NCBI GenBank assembly: GCA_029339505.1
Contig: JAQISU010000003.1
Location: forward strand, 18,979,001-19,043,000
Reading direction: 5' to 3'
DNA length: 64,000 nucleotides
From: Unio delphinus
Lineage: Eukaryota; Mollusca; Bivalvia; Unionida; Unionidae
Positions 44,801-58,130 of this stretch are shown one piece after another. Numbering within the stretch: position 1 is the stretch's first letter; every line of letters begins with the position of its first letter. A program made the translations under genes and the position numbers. The notes beneath the pieces were generated by a model, which was given only the letters and a program-made list of their open reading frames with translations, was not told the origin of the DNA and did not search any database.

Positions 44801-45644
44801 AGCCTTGCCTCACTGATCGTTGCATTTCAATTTTTTGGGTTTTCGCTCCATTTACTTGTACATTTGCAGTTATTTCATTGTACATTATTTTAGTCCAATT
44901 AAGTAAATTGTTCCCAAAGCCAAATTTTTCCAGTACTTTTTGTGTATAATTGTGTTCTAATCTGTCGAAAGCTTTTTCCTGATCGAAAAGTACCATAGCA
45001 CATTTCGAGTTTGTTGTGTTTACAAAATCTATTATTGTCCTAATGTTAAGTATATTGTTATGTATGCTTCTATTTTTACCACCGCATGTTTAATTAATGT
45101 TTACTATGGCGTTTATTCCGTGCTTAATCCTATTAGCCAAAATTCTACTCAGTATTTTGTAATCCGTGTTTAGGAGGGAGATGGGCCTCCAGTTTTTTAA
45201 GTCAGTTTTGTCCCCTTTCCCTTTGTATATGAAAGTAATCAGACCCTCCCGCATTGTTTTGGTCATTTTGTCATTTTTTAGTAAAATATTATTAAATAAG
45301 GTCTCTAAAATTGGTGCCACCTCACTTTGGAATTTCTTATAGAATTCCGCAGTGATGCCATCTCTGCCTGGTGATTTACCTTTTGCAAGTTCTTTTATTG
45401 TGGTTTTGACTTCCTGCACAGAAATGAGATCATCGCACCGTTTCTTGTGCTCTGATGATATCACTTCGCATTGTATTGAATTTATATATTGCATGATTGT
45501 GTCATTGTCTATGTTTTGAGAAGTGTATAATGTTGTATAGTATTTCTGAATTTCCTCCATAATTTCAGCTTTGGTTGTAATTTCAATTAATTTTGTAATT
45601 TTATTTGTATTACTAGCATAATATATGTTTGTGTACATAACGCA

Positions 45645-46660
45645 TTGATCTTCCTTTTACTTGCACATGCTATAATAATGATTTCTCTAACGACCGTGAT
45701 GTAGTTGCTTTTTATAAGCACTTAAATGTTTGAGCGCAAAATGTTTTAAATGTGAAAATGTAAAATAATGTGTTTTAGGCATTCATCTATTGTTTTGACT
45801 CCTGCGTTAATTCCATAATGGTGCAATACATTTTAAATTAAAGAATTATGCGAGGCTTTGGGCATAAACCGGGAATATTTATTAACTGTTCTATTCTTAC
45901 AGAAAATAAATTATAACGTCCAAGCTGGTGGTAAATATTCGGTTGATTATTTCATGCATCAGTAATCTTCAGAATGTCTGCTAAGGAGCCACGGCCGGTC
46001 AGTAAGGTTAACTTTGCCAGTTTATATGGTTTCTGTTGGTGGTCCAGTCCAAGTTAGAAGGCGAACAGAGAAAGTGTTCTTTTTATTATATAATTGTTAG
46101 TCTTAGAACCAAATGTTTGGTACGGTTACACATTTATGGGTGTTTGATAAACTGTTTTGTTTTGAGCTTTTTATTGGGGTGGGGCGCGGTGGGAGTTATG
46201 TATGGTGTTTTACTATTTATATCAGTACGTCAATTTTATTTAAACTCATAAGTTTGTATATTTGTAAGGTACAAAATAAATAAGAACCCAAGGAATACAA
46301 ATCATCATGAAACATATGTTTTAATCAAGTTAAGATCAAAAGGTAATTCTCATTTATTCTGTGCAGTTGTGCAACTTAAATGATCATTTTAATGATGTAC
46401 GACCTTGTTTTGCTTTCATATGCTTCACTGGTTCGAGTAACAAATCTTTCAGCTACTTACAATAAATTTAATCACCTATAAATATACCTGTTCAATAGTT
46501 GCGATGAGTTGTGACTTCTTGAAAAATTCTGAATTTAGACAAAGCTTACTGAGCATGCATTGTGTCTGATCGCTAAGAGCTTGAAACAAGAGTTTCAAAT
46601 TTTGCTTATATGTAAGAAATATCCAGAGTTATGAGGATGGGATGGGTTTTAGATTTTATT
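45645..46660. other. no gene or element recognised
   Basis: AT-rich, chance frames only. Confidence 0.4.
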
Positions 46661-46664
46661 TTGA

Positions 46665-46965
46665 CGTAGCTTAATCATTTTTTCAATCATATCGCTACCA
46701 TTTATCAGTGTGTCAGTTAATAGTGATGTCTAGCACTAGGGCATCATGCCGCAGACATGTATCATATGTCCCACCTAGTCACATTATTCTGACACCAGGC
46801 CGACCAGTCGTAAACACTAATATCTAAATGCTGAACGCCAAGCGAGGTAGCTGTTAGTACCTTTTTTGTAAATCTTTGGTATGACTCGGCCGGGGGTCGA
46901 ACCCACGATATCTCGCTTTAGAGGCGGACGTTCTAACCACTACCGGAGCGGTAGAGTTATCAGGT
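46665..46965 (-). mobile_element. tRNA-derived SINE, near full length
   Basis: Read on the minus strand: a tRNA-like head (GTAGTGGTTAGAACGTCCGC, then GGGTTCGACCCCCGGCCGAG with the B box), the linker CATACCAAAGATTTAC, a body with ACAGCTACCTCGC, TGGTGTCAGAATAATGTGAC and CATGATGCCCTAGTGCTAGA, and a short 3' end with AGCTACGTCAAAAT. Same family as 20375/24208 and 50280. Confidence 0.85.
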
Positions 46966-46978
46966 AAATTTCAATCTA

Positions 46979-47275
46979 AAATGTTACTAATCACACACTT
47001 TTATGTACTATAATTTGTAAATATTGACTTACTGCTACTATCCACACACTTTTATATACTAAAGTTTATAAGTAATGCCATAATCTTACTATGCAACACG
47101 TTTATATGCTAAAGTTTTAAAGTAATGCCAAAATGTTAATGTTTACACACGTTTATATGCTAAAGTTTTTAAGTAATGCCAAAATGTTACTATGCACACA
47201 CTTTTATAAGTAATGCAAAAATAAATGTTACTGTGCACACTTTTAAATGCTAAAGTTTTAAGTAAAAGTGCATTG
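46979..47275. repeat. degenerate minisatellite, unit about 57 bp
   Basis: About five units of CACACACTTTTATATGCTAAAGTTTTAAGTAATGCCAAAATGTTACTATG-type sequence with indels, directly next to the SINE. Confidence 0.8.
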
Positions 47276-47279
47276 GTTA

Positions 47280-47920
47280 ATTTGATAATATTAATAGGAC
47301 AGCATATTTTGCTCACTTTGCATATAAATTACGGAATTAAAAGCTCATAACTATTGGTGTTTGTTATGTAACTATATTTAATTATCATTATATTACAACG
47401 TGTTCATCGTAGGTAATTTGTTGTATATGATTTGTACATAAGCCATTGGACTAACGCACAAAAATGAAATTCTTCTTCAAGAACATGCTTGATATAAAAA
47501 AGGCGCAGTACAGCTTGTGAATCCAAATATTTGTTCGTGATCAGTTTGAATCAGTCCAGATACTGTTTCAGAACGAATTTCGGTTTCGCTCCGAAAATTA
47601 CTGCTGGCAATGTGCGAAAAGTTTAATACTTATTCAGTTAAGTTCATGCATTAAACATATAAAGCTGACAGTATTATTTATTACATTATAAACAAAAATA
47701 CTTTCAAATAAGATATGAATAAGATTGGCAAAAAAACCCAACTATTTGACAGGTAGTGCTCAGTCATGAATGTTGATAAATTTTTACGATAAATACGAAG
47801 TTCGCATGATATTGTACACTAAAATCGTTAACTCAAATATTCAATATAGAAATATCGATACAATGTTTATCGTATTATGGGAACAATAACAACATAAAAG
47901 ATATTCCATATCAAATTGTA
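47280..47920. other. no gene or element recognised
   Basis: AT-rich spacer. Confidence 0.3.
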
Positions 47921-47924
47921 AAAT

Positions 47925-48510
47925 GAAAATGGTACAATATGCAGATGATTGTACAAACGTTATAAACTGACTCAAATTATTTTAAACGTCTATAAAAAGA
48001 ATTTCAAAACTTTGGAAAAGGGACCGGTTCTAAAATAAATCACGACAAGACAGAAATATTATCAACAGGCAATTGAGAGGGAATCACCTTGTACTTTCTC
48101 TTCATTAAATCAAAGATAAAGTTAAAAGTCCCAAGAGTAATCTTTGGGGAAAACGTTATGCCAGACAACTATAATAATAAGGATAAAGTTTGGCAAAACA
48201 TAACAAAATGGACACAAAAATCCACAGAACAATGGAGCAAAACAATAACTACATTATGCACTCAATAGATCTAATGATAATTTACTGGAAAACACTACAC
48301 ATGTTAATAATTAATTATATGTGGAATGGTAAATTCCAATACCTACCAAAATATTTTTATAGGGAAAAACAAAATGGTGGGATTAATTTACCAAGCCAAA
48401 AGTACAAAATGTTTGCAAATATTAATAATAGAATAATAATTAAACTGAAGGGACAACCTGAGTACATGTGGCAAACGTTGTATTGTACCTGCTGGGATTT
48501 ATTTTGAAGG
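47925..48510 (+). mobile_element. Tx1/L1-type LINE fragment, other strand
   Basis: Plus-strand sense MVQYADDCTNVIN with the catalytic YADD, stops, then NKSRQDR-type and YMWNGKFQYLPKYFYREKQ with GGINLP, and INNRIIIKLKGQPEYMWQTL. These align with the RT end and post-RT domain of the LINE at 40860-45640 (QHADDCTNFI, KLKGGLALPN). It is a diverged relative in opposite orientation, truncated at both ends and full of breaks. Confidence 0.65.
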
Positions 48511-48514
48511 GAAA

Positions 48515-49140
48515 AAAAAATAGATATGTGCAGGAACAATGAACTAAAACGATTAATGTAAGTACTGAGAAAGTACCAGTATATAGGTATATACAACTGA
48601 TGGCAACACATACACAGCGAAGGATATTTTTAACTTTAACAATGGGGATTTGTTATTCCTTTGACAGTATTTTGTTTCGGTTTATTGGAGGTAATTGACC
48701 TATTATCATAATTAATTAACAAATCAATGAACGTAAATTAGACACACACCCAGTAGTTGCTTTCGTCCGCCATTTTCCTCTGACAAGCTGCTTGTGGTAA
48801 TAATGAATTGAGATTGTGATAAATATTTTAAAATATTGCACTTATTTGCTAATTTCTCCATCGGAATGGGTGAAAATAAGTCAGCGAGAGCCTCGTAAAC
48901 AATCCTCTGCATTTATAACATTGATCAATAACAGCTCAGGTGTACGGGGTTCAAGATCGCCACAATATTCCGTACATCACGCTAAACTATCATGTAACTG
49001 ACTTGTATTGACTTCATACTCAAAATGGCTTCTACGCATTTACTGTCAAAAGTATTTTTAAAAAGCCCTCTTGTTTTCTATATTGATTAACATCTGCGTC
49101 GGAATAAAGATATCGATCACGTATGTGTAATATTAGTCAA
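48515..49140. other. no gene or element recognised
   Basis: AT-rich spacer with chance frames. Confidence 0.3.
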
Positions 49141-49144
49141 AACT

Positions 49145-49982
49145 ATGATCGTCTTAAATTTACTGTTGACATTTCTACCCCCCCCCCCCTCCCCGTCACT
49201 TGATATTTTTTTTAATGATACCCTACCACTGATAAATTACGACTGTACCTTATGGAAAAATATATTCAATTATAATCTATCCAAAACTCACAAACTTAAA
49301 AAAATGGCCACCAGACTAATTCTAAAACGTCATAGTATGACTCTCTCAATGCTTTGCTGTAACGTTTACAATGGCTACACATACATAATGTATTCTTTAT
49401 TTTCAATTTATCATGACATGTAAGTCTTTAAACGATATTTATCCAGATAATATCTCTAATCAGTGAAAAAAAGATAATCAAATACTGAATGCAACCTCCG
49501 AATAAAAACTGACAATGGTTTCCAGATTCCGTGGTCTGAAGCCAGTCATTACAAAATCTAATTAACTTTATCAGCACCTACTTTACTATTGAGAATCCTT
49601 TCTTGTAGTCGAAAACATCAATAAAGAAATATTTCTTGACCAACTAGAAAAATATGTGCATATTGTATTCGATCATGTAACTGACTTGTATTTGTTTTTA
49701 TTACTATTGTTATTTGGGTTATTCGGATATGCTTAAATATGTATACCTGTGTATATAATATATTTTTCATCATGTATCTGTTGACCATTATTGTTACACA
49801 TAATGATTCTTTTTAAATATGTGCGAGGATACTTGAGCATGTGTAAGTGACATTTTAACACGTTTTTATGTTTTCCAATTTCATTGTTTTTTGTTTTTCT
49901 GTAGTGTAGTCATATCATTATTGATGGTGTAAAGCGATTAGAGCCTCGCAAGATTAGGCACTATACAAAGTCATTATTAATA

Positions 49983-50033
<51 letters not shown>
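49145..50033 (+). mobile_element. CR1/L2-type LINE fragment with 3' tail (copy C)
   Basis: 49205-49470 reads like the post-RT end of a LINE ORF2 (INYDCTLWKNIFNYNLSKTH, then KKMATRLILKRHS and, after a frame change, KSLNDIYPDNIS). 49850-50033 carries the same 3' end as the LINE at 60129-61427 (TTTTCCAATTTCATT.., GGTGTAAAGCGATTAGAGCC, GATTAGGCACTATACAAAGT) and an ATT tail. The two parts may belong to one element or to two. Confidence 0.6.
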
Positions 50034-50034
<1 letters not shown>

Positions 50035-50163
50035 ATACAAAATAACATGACTGGTTATAACAATTGATGAAGATATGGCAGATAAGCCTATCATGACCAG
50101 TGTGTTATCCGTGTGAAACAAGTTGTTTATTATTATTACTATTATCATTATTATTATCATTAA

Positions 50164-50214
<51 letters not shown>

Positions 50215-50217
50215 CAC

Positions 50218-50266
<49 letters not shown>
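49984..50266. repeat. (ATT)n / (TTATTA)n microsatellite blocks
   Basis: One ATT block (49984-50032) is the LINE tail; a second lies at 50131-50266, interrupted by ATC variants. Poly-Ile and poly-Leu frames over them are artefacts. Confidence 0.9.
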
Positions 50267-50279
50267 TGTGAGTATGATT

Positions 50280-50580
50280 TGGAGTTTAACGTAGCTTTAA
50301 CAATTTTTCAGTCAATGCGCTACGATGTCTGCAGTGTGGCAGTTTAACGTGAAGTCTAGCACTGGGGTATCATGTCGCAGAATTGTAATATAATGGGAAT
50401 GCAGTCACATCCTGACACCAGGCCTTCCAGTCCTAACACCAACCTCTTAATACTGAGCGCCAAGAGAGGCAGCTGTTAGAACCATTTTTACAAGTCTTTG
50501 GTATGACTCGGCCGGGGTTCACACCTGCTGCTTCGCGCATCTGAGGCAGAGGCTCTAACCACTATGCCACCGCATTGATT
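50280..50580 (-). mobile_element. tRNA-derived SINE, full length
   Basis: On the minus strand the A-box-like GGCATAGTGGTTAGAGCCTC and B-box-like GGTGTGAACCCCGGCCGAG head is followed by CATACCAAAGACTTG, then the body to AGCTACGTTAAACTCC at 50285. It gave the best view of the family's 3' half for comparison with 24208-24415. Confidence 0.88.
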
Positions 50581-51838
50581 AAATAATTGAAAGCATTATT
50601 ATTTATATGATTGGCGTTAAAGTATATACCTTTAATTAAAGAAAACATTTCGATATGGAAAAGACAAGTAAGACATTACCTTCTATCTTTTTCGTTCCAA
50701 TACTATTATTCTACTGCTGGTAGTTTGTTAACAACTGCGTGGGTTTGATAATTATGACTGGGAAACAGTAGTAATTAATTAATCGATCAATTTAACCAAG
50801 CAAATGTAAAAATGTCATCTAGTTAAAATATATTAATCACCCACAATCCAAAAGATGTAACAGCTTATACTTATGTTATAATCTCTATATTAGATATTCT
50901 GACGCATTCCATACAAAAGGAACACTCAGATGTGTACTTGATGTAATCAGAAATCGGATATGAGTACATAACGCCAACTCGTATGTTGAAAGTCAAGCAA
51001 ATTCAAAAGTAAATAATATTCATGTACATCAAATGTGTCTCCAATGCCTTTCTCTTTACTTATTTTTAAATGTAAATGATTTATGATTATAATCTCTTCA
51101 CTGAAAACATTTATCTAAGCACGAAAGTACAAAGAACGTGTGTAAAAGGTTACAGTCACATACTAATTGGTGTTGACATTAAAAAGAAGGCAAACAACCA
51201 CTCTGACCATGTTCTTAATTAAATATGAAACAGTCCTAAAATTTAACCTTATCGATATTAGGAAACAATGAAGGATGAATGACAGATACATGGACGCATT
51301 TGCATTTCGGGTCATACAAAATTTTACAAACCAGCTTGTGAATACTTACAAACTAGGATCATTAGCTGTGGGGTGTTGTTTTTTCTTGGTCAAATTTTGC
51401 TGGTATGCTCATTTATTCAAAGCTCCTCTATCCTATTTTCTAACCCTTTGAATGAGATTGAAACGCAGCGCTAACAAAAATATAAAATAATAAGATTGAA
51501 AAAATAAATATGTCTTTTCAGGCGGATTAGATCAATTTGTAGTTCTAAGGCTAGGCTCCCAATAATTTTCAATACCTACACTCACACTCCAATATCACGT
51601 TTCAAGGAAATGTCCTTGAAGTTTTCATATACTTTAAGACTTTTCAATGTATGAACCAGAATCAACAACAATACTCCAATCAGAAACAACTGTGACAAAT
51701 TTTAGTACTAGTTACTATTGCATATGTTGTCTACGTGATACCACCAGTAGATTTAAAAAAAAAAGAATTCTGGAAATTATTTTCTATTTTGCTGAAATAA
51801 ATAGTTAATACATGTCGTTACTCACCAAGAGAATACAA
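50581..51838. other. no gene or element recognised
   Basis: AT-rich sequence up to the satellite; chance frames only. Confidence 0.4.
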
Positions 51839-51841
51839 TAA

Positions 51842-54800
51842 TGTAACATTACTGGCACACTATAAGCACGTCATTACTGGTAAACTATTCTCCCGTCATT
51901 ACTGGCACACTATAAGCACGTCATTACTTGTAAACTATACCTCACGTCATTACTGGCACACTATAAGCATGTCATTACTGGTAAACTATACCTCACGTCA
52001 TTACTGGCAGACCATAAGCACGTCATTACTGGTAAACTATTCTCCCGTCATTACTGGCACACTATAAGCATGTCATTACTGGTAAACTATACCTCACGTC
52101 ATTACTGGCACACTATAAGCATGTCATTACTGGTAAACTATACCTCACGTCATTACTGGCGCACCATAAGCACGTCATTACTGGTAAACTATTCTCCCGT
52201 CATTACTGGCACACTATAAGCATATCATTACTGGTAAACTATACCTCACGTCATTACCGGCACACTATAAGCATGTCATTACTGGTAAACTATACCTCAC
52301 GTCATTACTGGCAGACCATAAGCACGTCATTACTGGTAAACTATTCTCCCGTCATTACTGGCACACTATAAGCATGTCATTACTGGTAAACTATACCTCA
52401 CGTCATTACTGACACACTATAAGCACTTCATTACTGGTAAACTATTCTCCCGTCATTACTGGCACACTATAAGCATGTCATTGCTGGTAAACTATACCTC
52501 ACGTCATTAATGGCACACTACAAGCACGTCATTACTCGTAAACTATACCTCACGTCATTACTGGCACACCATAAGCACGTCATTACTGGTAAACTATTCT
52601 CCCGTCATTACTGGCACACTATAAGCATGTCATTACTGGTAAACTATACCTCACGTCATTACTGGCACACTATAAGCATGTCATTACTGGTAAACTATAC
52701 CTCACGTCATTACTGGCACACCATCAGCACGTCATTACTGGTAAACTATTCTCCCGCCATTACTGGCACACTATAAGCATGTCATTACTGGTAAACTATA
52801 CCTCACGTCATTACTGGCACACTATAAGCATGTCATTACTGGTAAACTATACCTCACGTCATTACTGGCACACCATAAGCACGTCATTACTGGTAAACTA
52901 TTCTCCCGTCATTACTGGCACACTATAAGCATGTCATTACTGGTAAACTATACCTCACGTCATAACTGGCACACTATAAGCATGTCATTACTGGTAAATT
53001 ATACCTCACGTCATTACTGACACACTATAAGCACTTCATTACTGGTAAACTATTCTCCCGTCATTACTGGCACACTATAAGCATGTCATTGCTGGTAAAC
53101 TATACATCACGTCATTACTGGCACACTATAAGCACGTCATTACTGGTAAACTATACCTCACGTCATTACTGGCACACCATAAGCACGTCATTACAGGTAA
53201 ACTATTCTCCCGTCATTACTGGCATACTATAAGCATGTCATTGCTGGTAAACTATACCTCACGTCATTAATGGCACACTACAAGCACGTCATTACTCGTA
53301 AACTATACCTCACGTCATTACTGGCACACCATAAGCACGTCATTACTGGTAAACTATTCTCCCGTCATTACTGGCACACTATAAGCATGTCATTACTGGT
53401 AAACTATACCTCACGTCATTACTGGCACACTATAAGCATGTCATTACTGGTAAACTATACCTCACGTCATTACTGGCACACCATCAGCACGTCATTACTG
53501 GTAAACTATTCTCCCGCCATTACTGGCACACTATAAGCATGTCATTACTGGTAAACTATACCTCACGTCATTACTGGCACACTATAAGCATGTCATTACT
53601 GGTAAACTATACCTCACGTCATTACTGGCACACCATAAGCACGTCATTACTGGTAAACTATTCTCCCGTCATTACTGGCACACTATAAGCATGTCATTAC
53701 TGGTAAACTATACCTCACGTCATAACTGGCACACTATAAGCATGTCATTACTGGTAAATTATACCTCACGTCATTACTGACACACTATAAGCACTTCATT
53801 ACTGGTAAACTATTCTCCCGTCATTACTGGCACATTATAAGCATGTCATTGCTGGTAAACTATACATCACGTCATTACTGGCACACTACAAGCACGTCAT
53901 TACTGGTAAACTATACCTCACGTCATTACTGGCACACCATAAGCACGTCATTACAGGTAAACTATTCTCCCGTCATTACTGGCATACTATAAGCATGTCA
54001 TTACTGGTAAACTATACCTCACGTCATTACTGGCACACTATAAGGATGTCATTACTGGTAAACTATACCTCACGTCATTACTGGCAGACCATAAGCACGT
54101 CATTACTGGTAAACTATTCTCCCGTCATTACTGGCACACTATAAGCATGTCATTACTGGTAAACTATACCTCACGTCATTACTGGCACACTATAAGCATG
54201 TCATTACTGGTAAATTATACCTCACGTCATTACTGACACACTATAAGCACTTCATTACTGGTAAACTATTCTCCCGTCATTACTGGCACACTATAAGCAT
54301 GTCATTGCTGGTAAACTATACCTCACGTCATTACTGGCACACTACAAGCACGTCATTACTCGTAAACTATACCTCACGTCATTACTGGCACACCATAAGC
54401 ACGTCATTACTGGTAAACTATTCTCCCGTCATTACTGGCACACTATAAGCATGTCATTACTGGTAAACTATACCTCACGTCATTACTGGCACACTATAAG
54501 CACGTCATTACTGGTAAACTATACCTCACGTCATTACTGGCAGACCATAAGCACGTCATTACTGGTAAACTATTCTCCCGTCATTACTGGCACACTATAA
54601 GCATGTTATTACTGGTAAACTATACCTCACGTCATTACTGGCACACTATAAGCATGTCATTACTGGTAAATTATACCTCACGTCATTACTGGCAGACCAT
54701 AAGCACGTCATTACTGGTAAACTATTCTCCCGTCATTACTGGCACACTATAAGCATGTCATTACTGGTAAACTATACCTCACGTCATTACTGGCACACTA

Positions 54801-56408
54801 TAAGCATGTCATTACTGGTAAATTATACCTCACGTCATTACTGACACACTATAAGCACTTCATTACTGGTAAACTATTCTCCCGTCATTACTGGCACAAT
54901 ATAAGCATGTCATTGCTGGTAAACTATACATCACGTCATTACTGGCACAATACAAGCACGTCATTACTCGTAAACTATACCTCACGTCATTACTGGCACA
55001 CTATAAGCACTTCATTACTGGTAAACTATTCTCCCGTCATTACTGGCACTCTATAAGCATGTCATTGCTGGTAAACTATACCTCACGTCATTACTGGCAC
55101 ACTACAAGCACGTCATTACTGGTAAACTATACCTCACGTCATTACTGGCACACCATAAGCACGTCATTACTGGTAAACTATTCTCCCGTCATTACTGGCA
55201 CACTATAAGCATGTCATTACTGGTAAACTATACCTCACGTCATTACTGGCACACTATAAGCACGTCATTACTGGTAAACTATACCTCACGTCATTACTGG
55301 CAGACCATAAGCACGTCATTACTGGTAAACTATTCTCCCGTCATTACTGGCACACTATAAGCATGTCATTACTGGTAAACTATACCTCACGTCATTACTG
55401 GCACACTATAAGCATGTCATTACTGGTAAATTATACCTCACGTCATTACTGACACACTATAAGCACTTCATTACTGGTAAACTATTCTCCCGTCATTACT
55501 GGCACACTATAAGCATGTCATTGCTGGTAAACTATACCTCACGTCATTACTGGCACACTACAAGCACGTCATTACTCGTAAACTATACGTCACGTCATTA
55601 CCGGCAGACCATAAGCACGTCATTACTGGTAAACTATACCTCACGTAATTACTGGCACAATACAAGCACGTAATTACTGGTAAACTATACCTCACGTCAT
55701 TACTGGCACACTGTAAGCATGTCATTACTGGTAAACTATACCTCACGTCATTACTGGCACACTATAAGCACGTCATTACTGGTAAACTATTCTCCCGTCA
55801 TTACTGGCACACTATAAGCATGTTATTACTGGTAAACTATACCTCACGTCATTACTGGCAACACTACAAGCACGTCAGTTCTGGTAAACTATACCTCACG
55901 TCATTACTGGCACACTATAAGCACTTCATTACTGGTAAAGTTTTCTCCCGTCATTACTGGCACACTATAAGTACGTCATTACTGGTAAACTATACCTCAC
56001 GTCATTACTGGCGCAATACAAGCACGTCATTACTGGTAAAATATACCTCACGTCATTACTGGCACACTATAAGCATGTCATTACTGGTAAATTATACCTC
56101 ACGTCATTACTGGCACACTATAAGCACGTCATTACTGGTAAACTATTCTCCCGTCATTACTGGCACACTATAAGCATGTCATTACTGGTAAACTATACCT
56201 CACGTCATTACTGGCACACTATAAGCATGTCATTACTGGTAAATTATACCTCACGTCATTACTGGCACACTATAAGCACGCCATTACTGGTAAACTATAC
56301 CTCACATCATTACCGGTACACTATAAGCACGTTATTACTGGTAAACTATATCTCACGTCATTACTGGCACAATATAAGCAAGTAATTACTGGTAAACTAT
56401 ACTCCCAT
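51842..56408. repeat. 50/51-bp satellite array with higher-order structure
   Basis: About 90 monomers. Two kinds alternate: one of 50 bp ending AAACTATTCTCCCG and one of 51 bp ending AAACTATACCTCACG. Each monomer holds two TCATTACTGG half-repeats, joined by CACACTATAAGCA(C/T)G. They are often arranged as 50+51+51 (152 bp). A larger unit of 760 bp is visible: the segment at 52510-52776 recurs with the same variants at 53270-53536, and other variants repeat at the same offset. Open frames here follow from the repeat, not from coding. Confidence 0.97.
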
Positions 56409-56412
56409 TTTT

Positions 56413-56515
56413 GTGGGTCTTTGGAGTGACTCGGCCGGGGACCGAACCCACGACCTCCTGCTTCCGCGTCGGACGCTCTAACCACTAGGCCACCACAATG
56501 GTGACCACCAAGGTG
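56413..56515 (-). mobile_element. tRNA-derived SINE head
   Basis: On the minus strand: GTGGCCTAGTGGTTAGAGCG (A box), GTGGGTTCGGTCCCCGGCCG (B box), then AGTCACTCCAAAGACCCAC. Only the tRNA-like part is present; the body seen in other copies is missing. It stands at the left edge of the insertion that carries the RTE LINE. Confidence 0.8.
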
Positions 56516-56999
56516 GTTGTATTATTATCATATTAGGTGCCTTACATCTACTCTGAAAATTTGAACCTATATTCAGTTCAGTCAGTTCAGAAATTGCTTA
56601 ATAATCAAATGTAGTGGCGGGTATCCTTTATAAACAAATGTATTTTTATCTTTTGTTTCCTGATAATGGACAATGGCAGATGCTGCATCTGCTCGGCAAA
56701 AGGAAGAACCCGCCCGTAAACGAGTCTCCTGCTCTGCTGCTTTGCAGGTTGGCTTTGGTTAGCCAAAGGCTAAGGGAGTAAACCCTAAAAGAAAATCCGA
56801 AGTGGAGACCCAAAGGCAGTTGGACGATGTACTACATCCCCTTCTGGCACCTCCTTGGTCAGGAGACGTATGGGCTCCGCCAAACGAGTTTTGCCCAATA
56901 CACACTGATAATGCTGGACAAATCTGAAGTTACCATACCGGATAGGTCGTCGCCAAGGTCAACAAGGACCGCGCCTGCCGTTGTCCACCAGGACGGAGG

Positions 57000-58038
57000 T
57001 GACAAGTGTGCTACTGGTACTTTGCATAAAATCAGAGCGAGAGACAGCGTTGCCATCGCCACTTGGAACATTAGAATTCTGGCGCAAACTGGAAGACTCC
57101 AAAACTTGACACATGAGATGGAACACTACACATGGTACATTCTGGGACTCTGTGAAGTAAGATGGGAAGCCTAGGAGAACACCAAACCGAAGATGGGCAT
57201 ATATAATACTATAGTGGACAGTTGGACAAGTCCATAAATGGAGTAGGCTTCCTTGTAAAGAAAGCCATCAAGGGATCTGTGCTTGAAGTCGCCCAAATCT
57301 AGCAGAATCATTTCCATTTGTCTGAAAGCATCTCCCTTTAACATCACAATTATCCAAGTCTATGCTCCAACAACTGATCATGATGATGAAGAAATAGAGT
57401 TTAACAACAAACTACAGAGTATAATAAACATGGTATGTAAAAAAGACATCCTTACCATCCAAGGGAACCGGAATGCCAAAGTTGGTAAAGATGCTGTAAA
57501 AGACTGGGATGATCATTGTGGACCTTCTTGCAATGAGTTTACCAGTGAAAGAGGGAGACGGCTACTTGAGTTCGCAAGCTTCAACAACTTGGCACTAGCC
57601 AACACCCTGGGGCAACATAAAACTTCACAATGCTGGACATGGCATGCACCAAATGGAACTCATCATAACCAGATCGACTACATACTGGTTCAAAACCGTT
57701 ACCAATCTAGCATCAATAGAGTAAAGACAAGAATGTTCACAGGTGTTGATGTTGGGAGGAGTGATCATGACCTCGTCATTATGAACTTCCGAGTAAGGCT
57801 GAAGAAAATTAACAAGCCAAAGAAAATCAGGCTGAAATTCAACCTTGAACAACTGAAAGACCCTAACATCTGCAAGTCATTCCAAGCCACACTTGGAAAA
57901 TTTGCTTCACTCCTTGTCATGGATGTTGATGTTGAAGTGTTGACAGACACTTTCAACACAGTCATGACAACAGCATACAAGAACATCATTGGCCTCCATC
58001 ACACAAAGAAAAACCATGGGTTACAGAAGAGATTCTGA
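57000..58038 (+). pseudogene. RTE LINE apurinic-type endonuclease, broken
   Basis: IATWNIRILAQTGRLQNL and ILGLCEVRW (catalytic Glu) are followed by a TAG at 57172 and a frameshift near 57285, then VYAPTTDHDDEEIEFNNKL, TIQGNRNAKVGKD (the family has GDFNAKVG; Asp is Asn here), HNQIDYILVQNRYQSS and GRSDHDLVIMNFR with the catalytic His. It would nick the target DNA for insertion. The altered GDxN and the breaks make it inactive. Confidence 0.8.
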
Positions 58039-58130
58039 ATCTGTGCGATACCCGAAGAGACATCAAAGACACCAGACACACAACAGGGGCAGTAGAATAC
58101 CGAGAAATAAACAAGAATATTAGAAGAAAC

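Larger units (their letters stand above)
40860..45640 (-). mobile_element. Tx1/L1-type LINE, copy 2, with two nested insertions
   Basis: From 45638 down, the minus-strand sense gives the RT start (KSPGRDGITAEFYKKF, NWRPISLLNTDYKILSRILA), FDQEKAFDRLEHNYTQKVLE near 44980, RQGC with CPLSMLL at the second insertion, a degenerate catalytic block MLQHADDCTNFI (His in place of the usual Tyr/Phe before ADD), then INKETLYRTKLKGGLALPN and the CPLC..TKYHTITQC zinc-knuckle-like end near 42060. Below 41830 lies the structured 3' region and the G/C hairpin tail at 40865-40910. No ORF1 or endonuclease is visible, so the copy is 5'-truncated. Inserted in it are a hAT MITE (42085-42251) and a retroelement (43331-44800). 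Confidence 0.8.

Noticed and set aside
50032..50347. Poly-Ile and poly-Leu frames
   Set aside because: Translations of ATT/TTA repeats on both strands.
52510..56385. Open frames with HYWHTIS-type repeats
   Set aside because: They follow from the satellite lacking stops in one phase; 51-bp units keep phase and 50-bp units break it. No gene context.
51842..56408. Regularly spaced repeats resembling a CRISPR array
   Set aside because: The spacers are themselves repeated, the period is one continuous 50/51-bp monomer, and the sequence is eukaryotic; it is a satellite.
56413..56515. A genuine tRNA gene (also 20375-20456, 46880-46965, 50490-50580)
   Set aside because: A and B boxes are present, but the cloverleaf is imperfect, copies share non-tRNA bodies, and they are interspersed; these are SINE heads.
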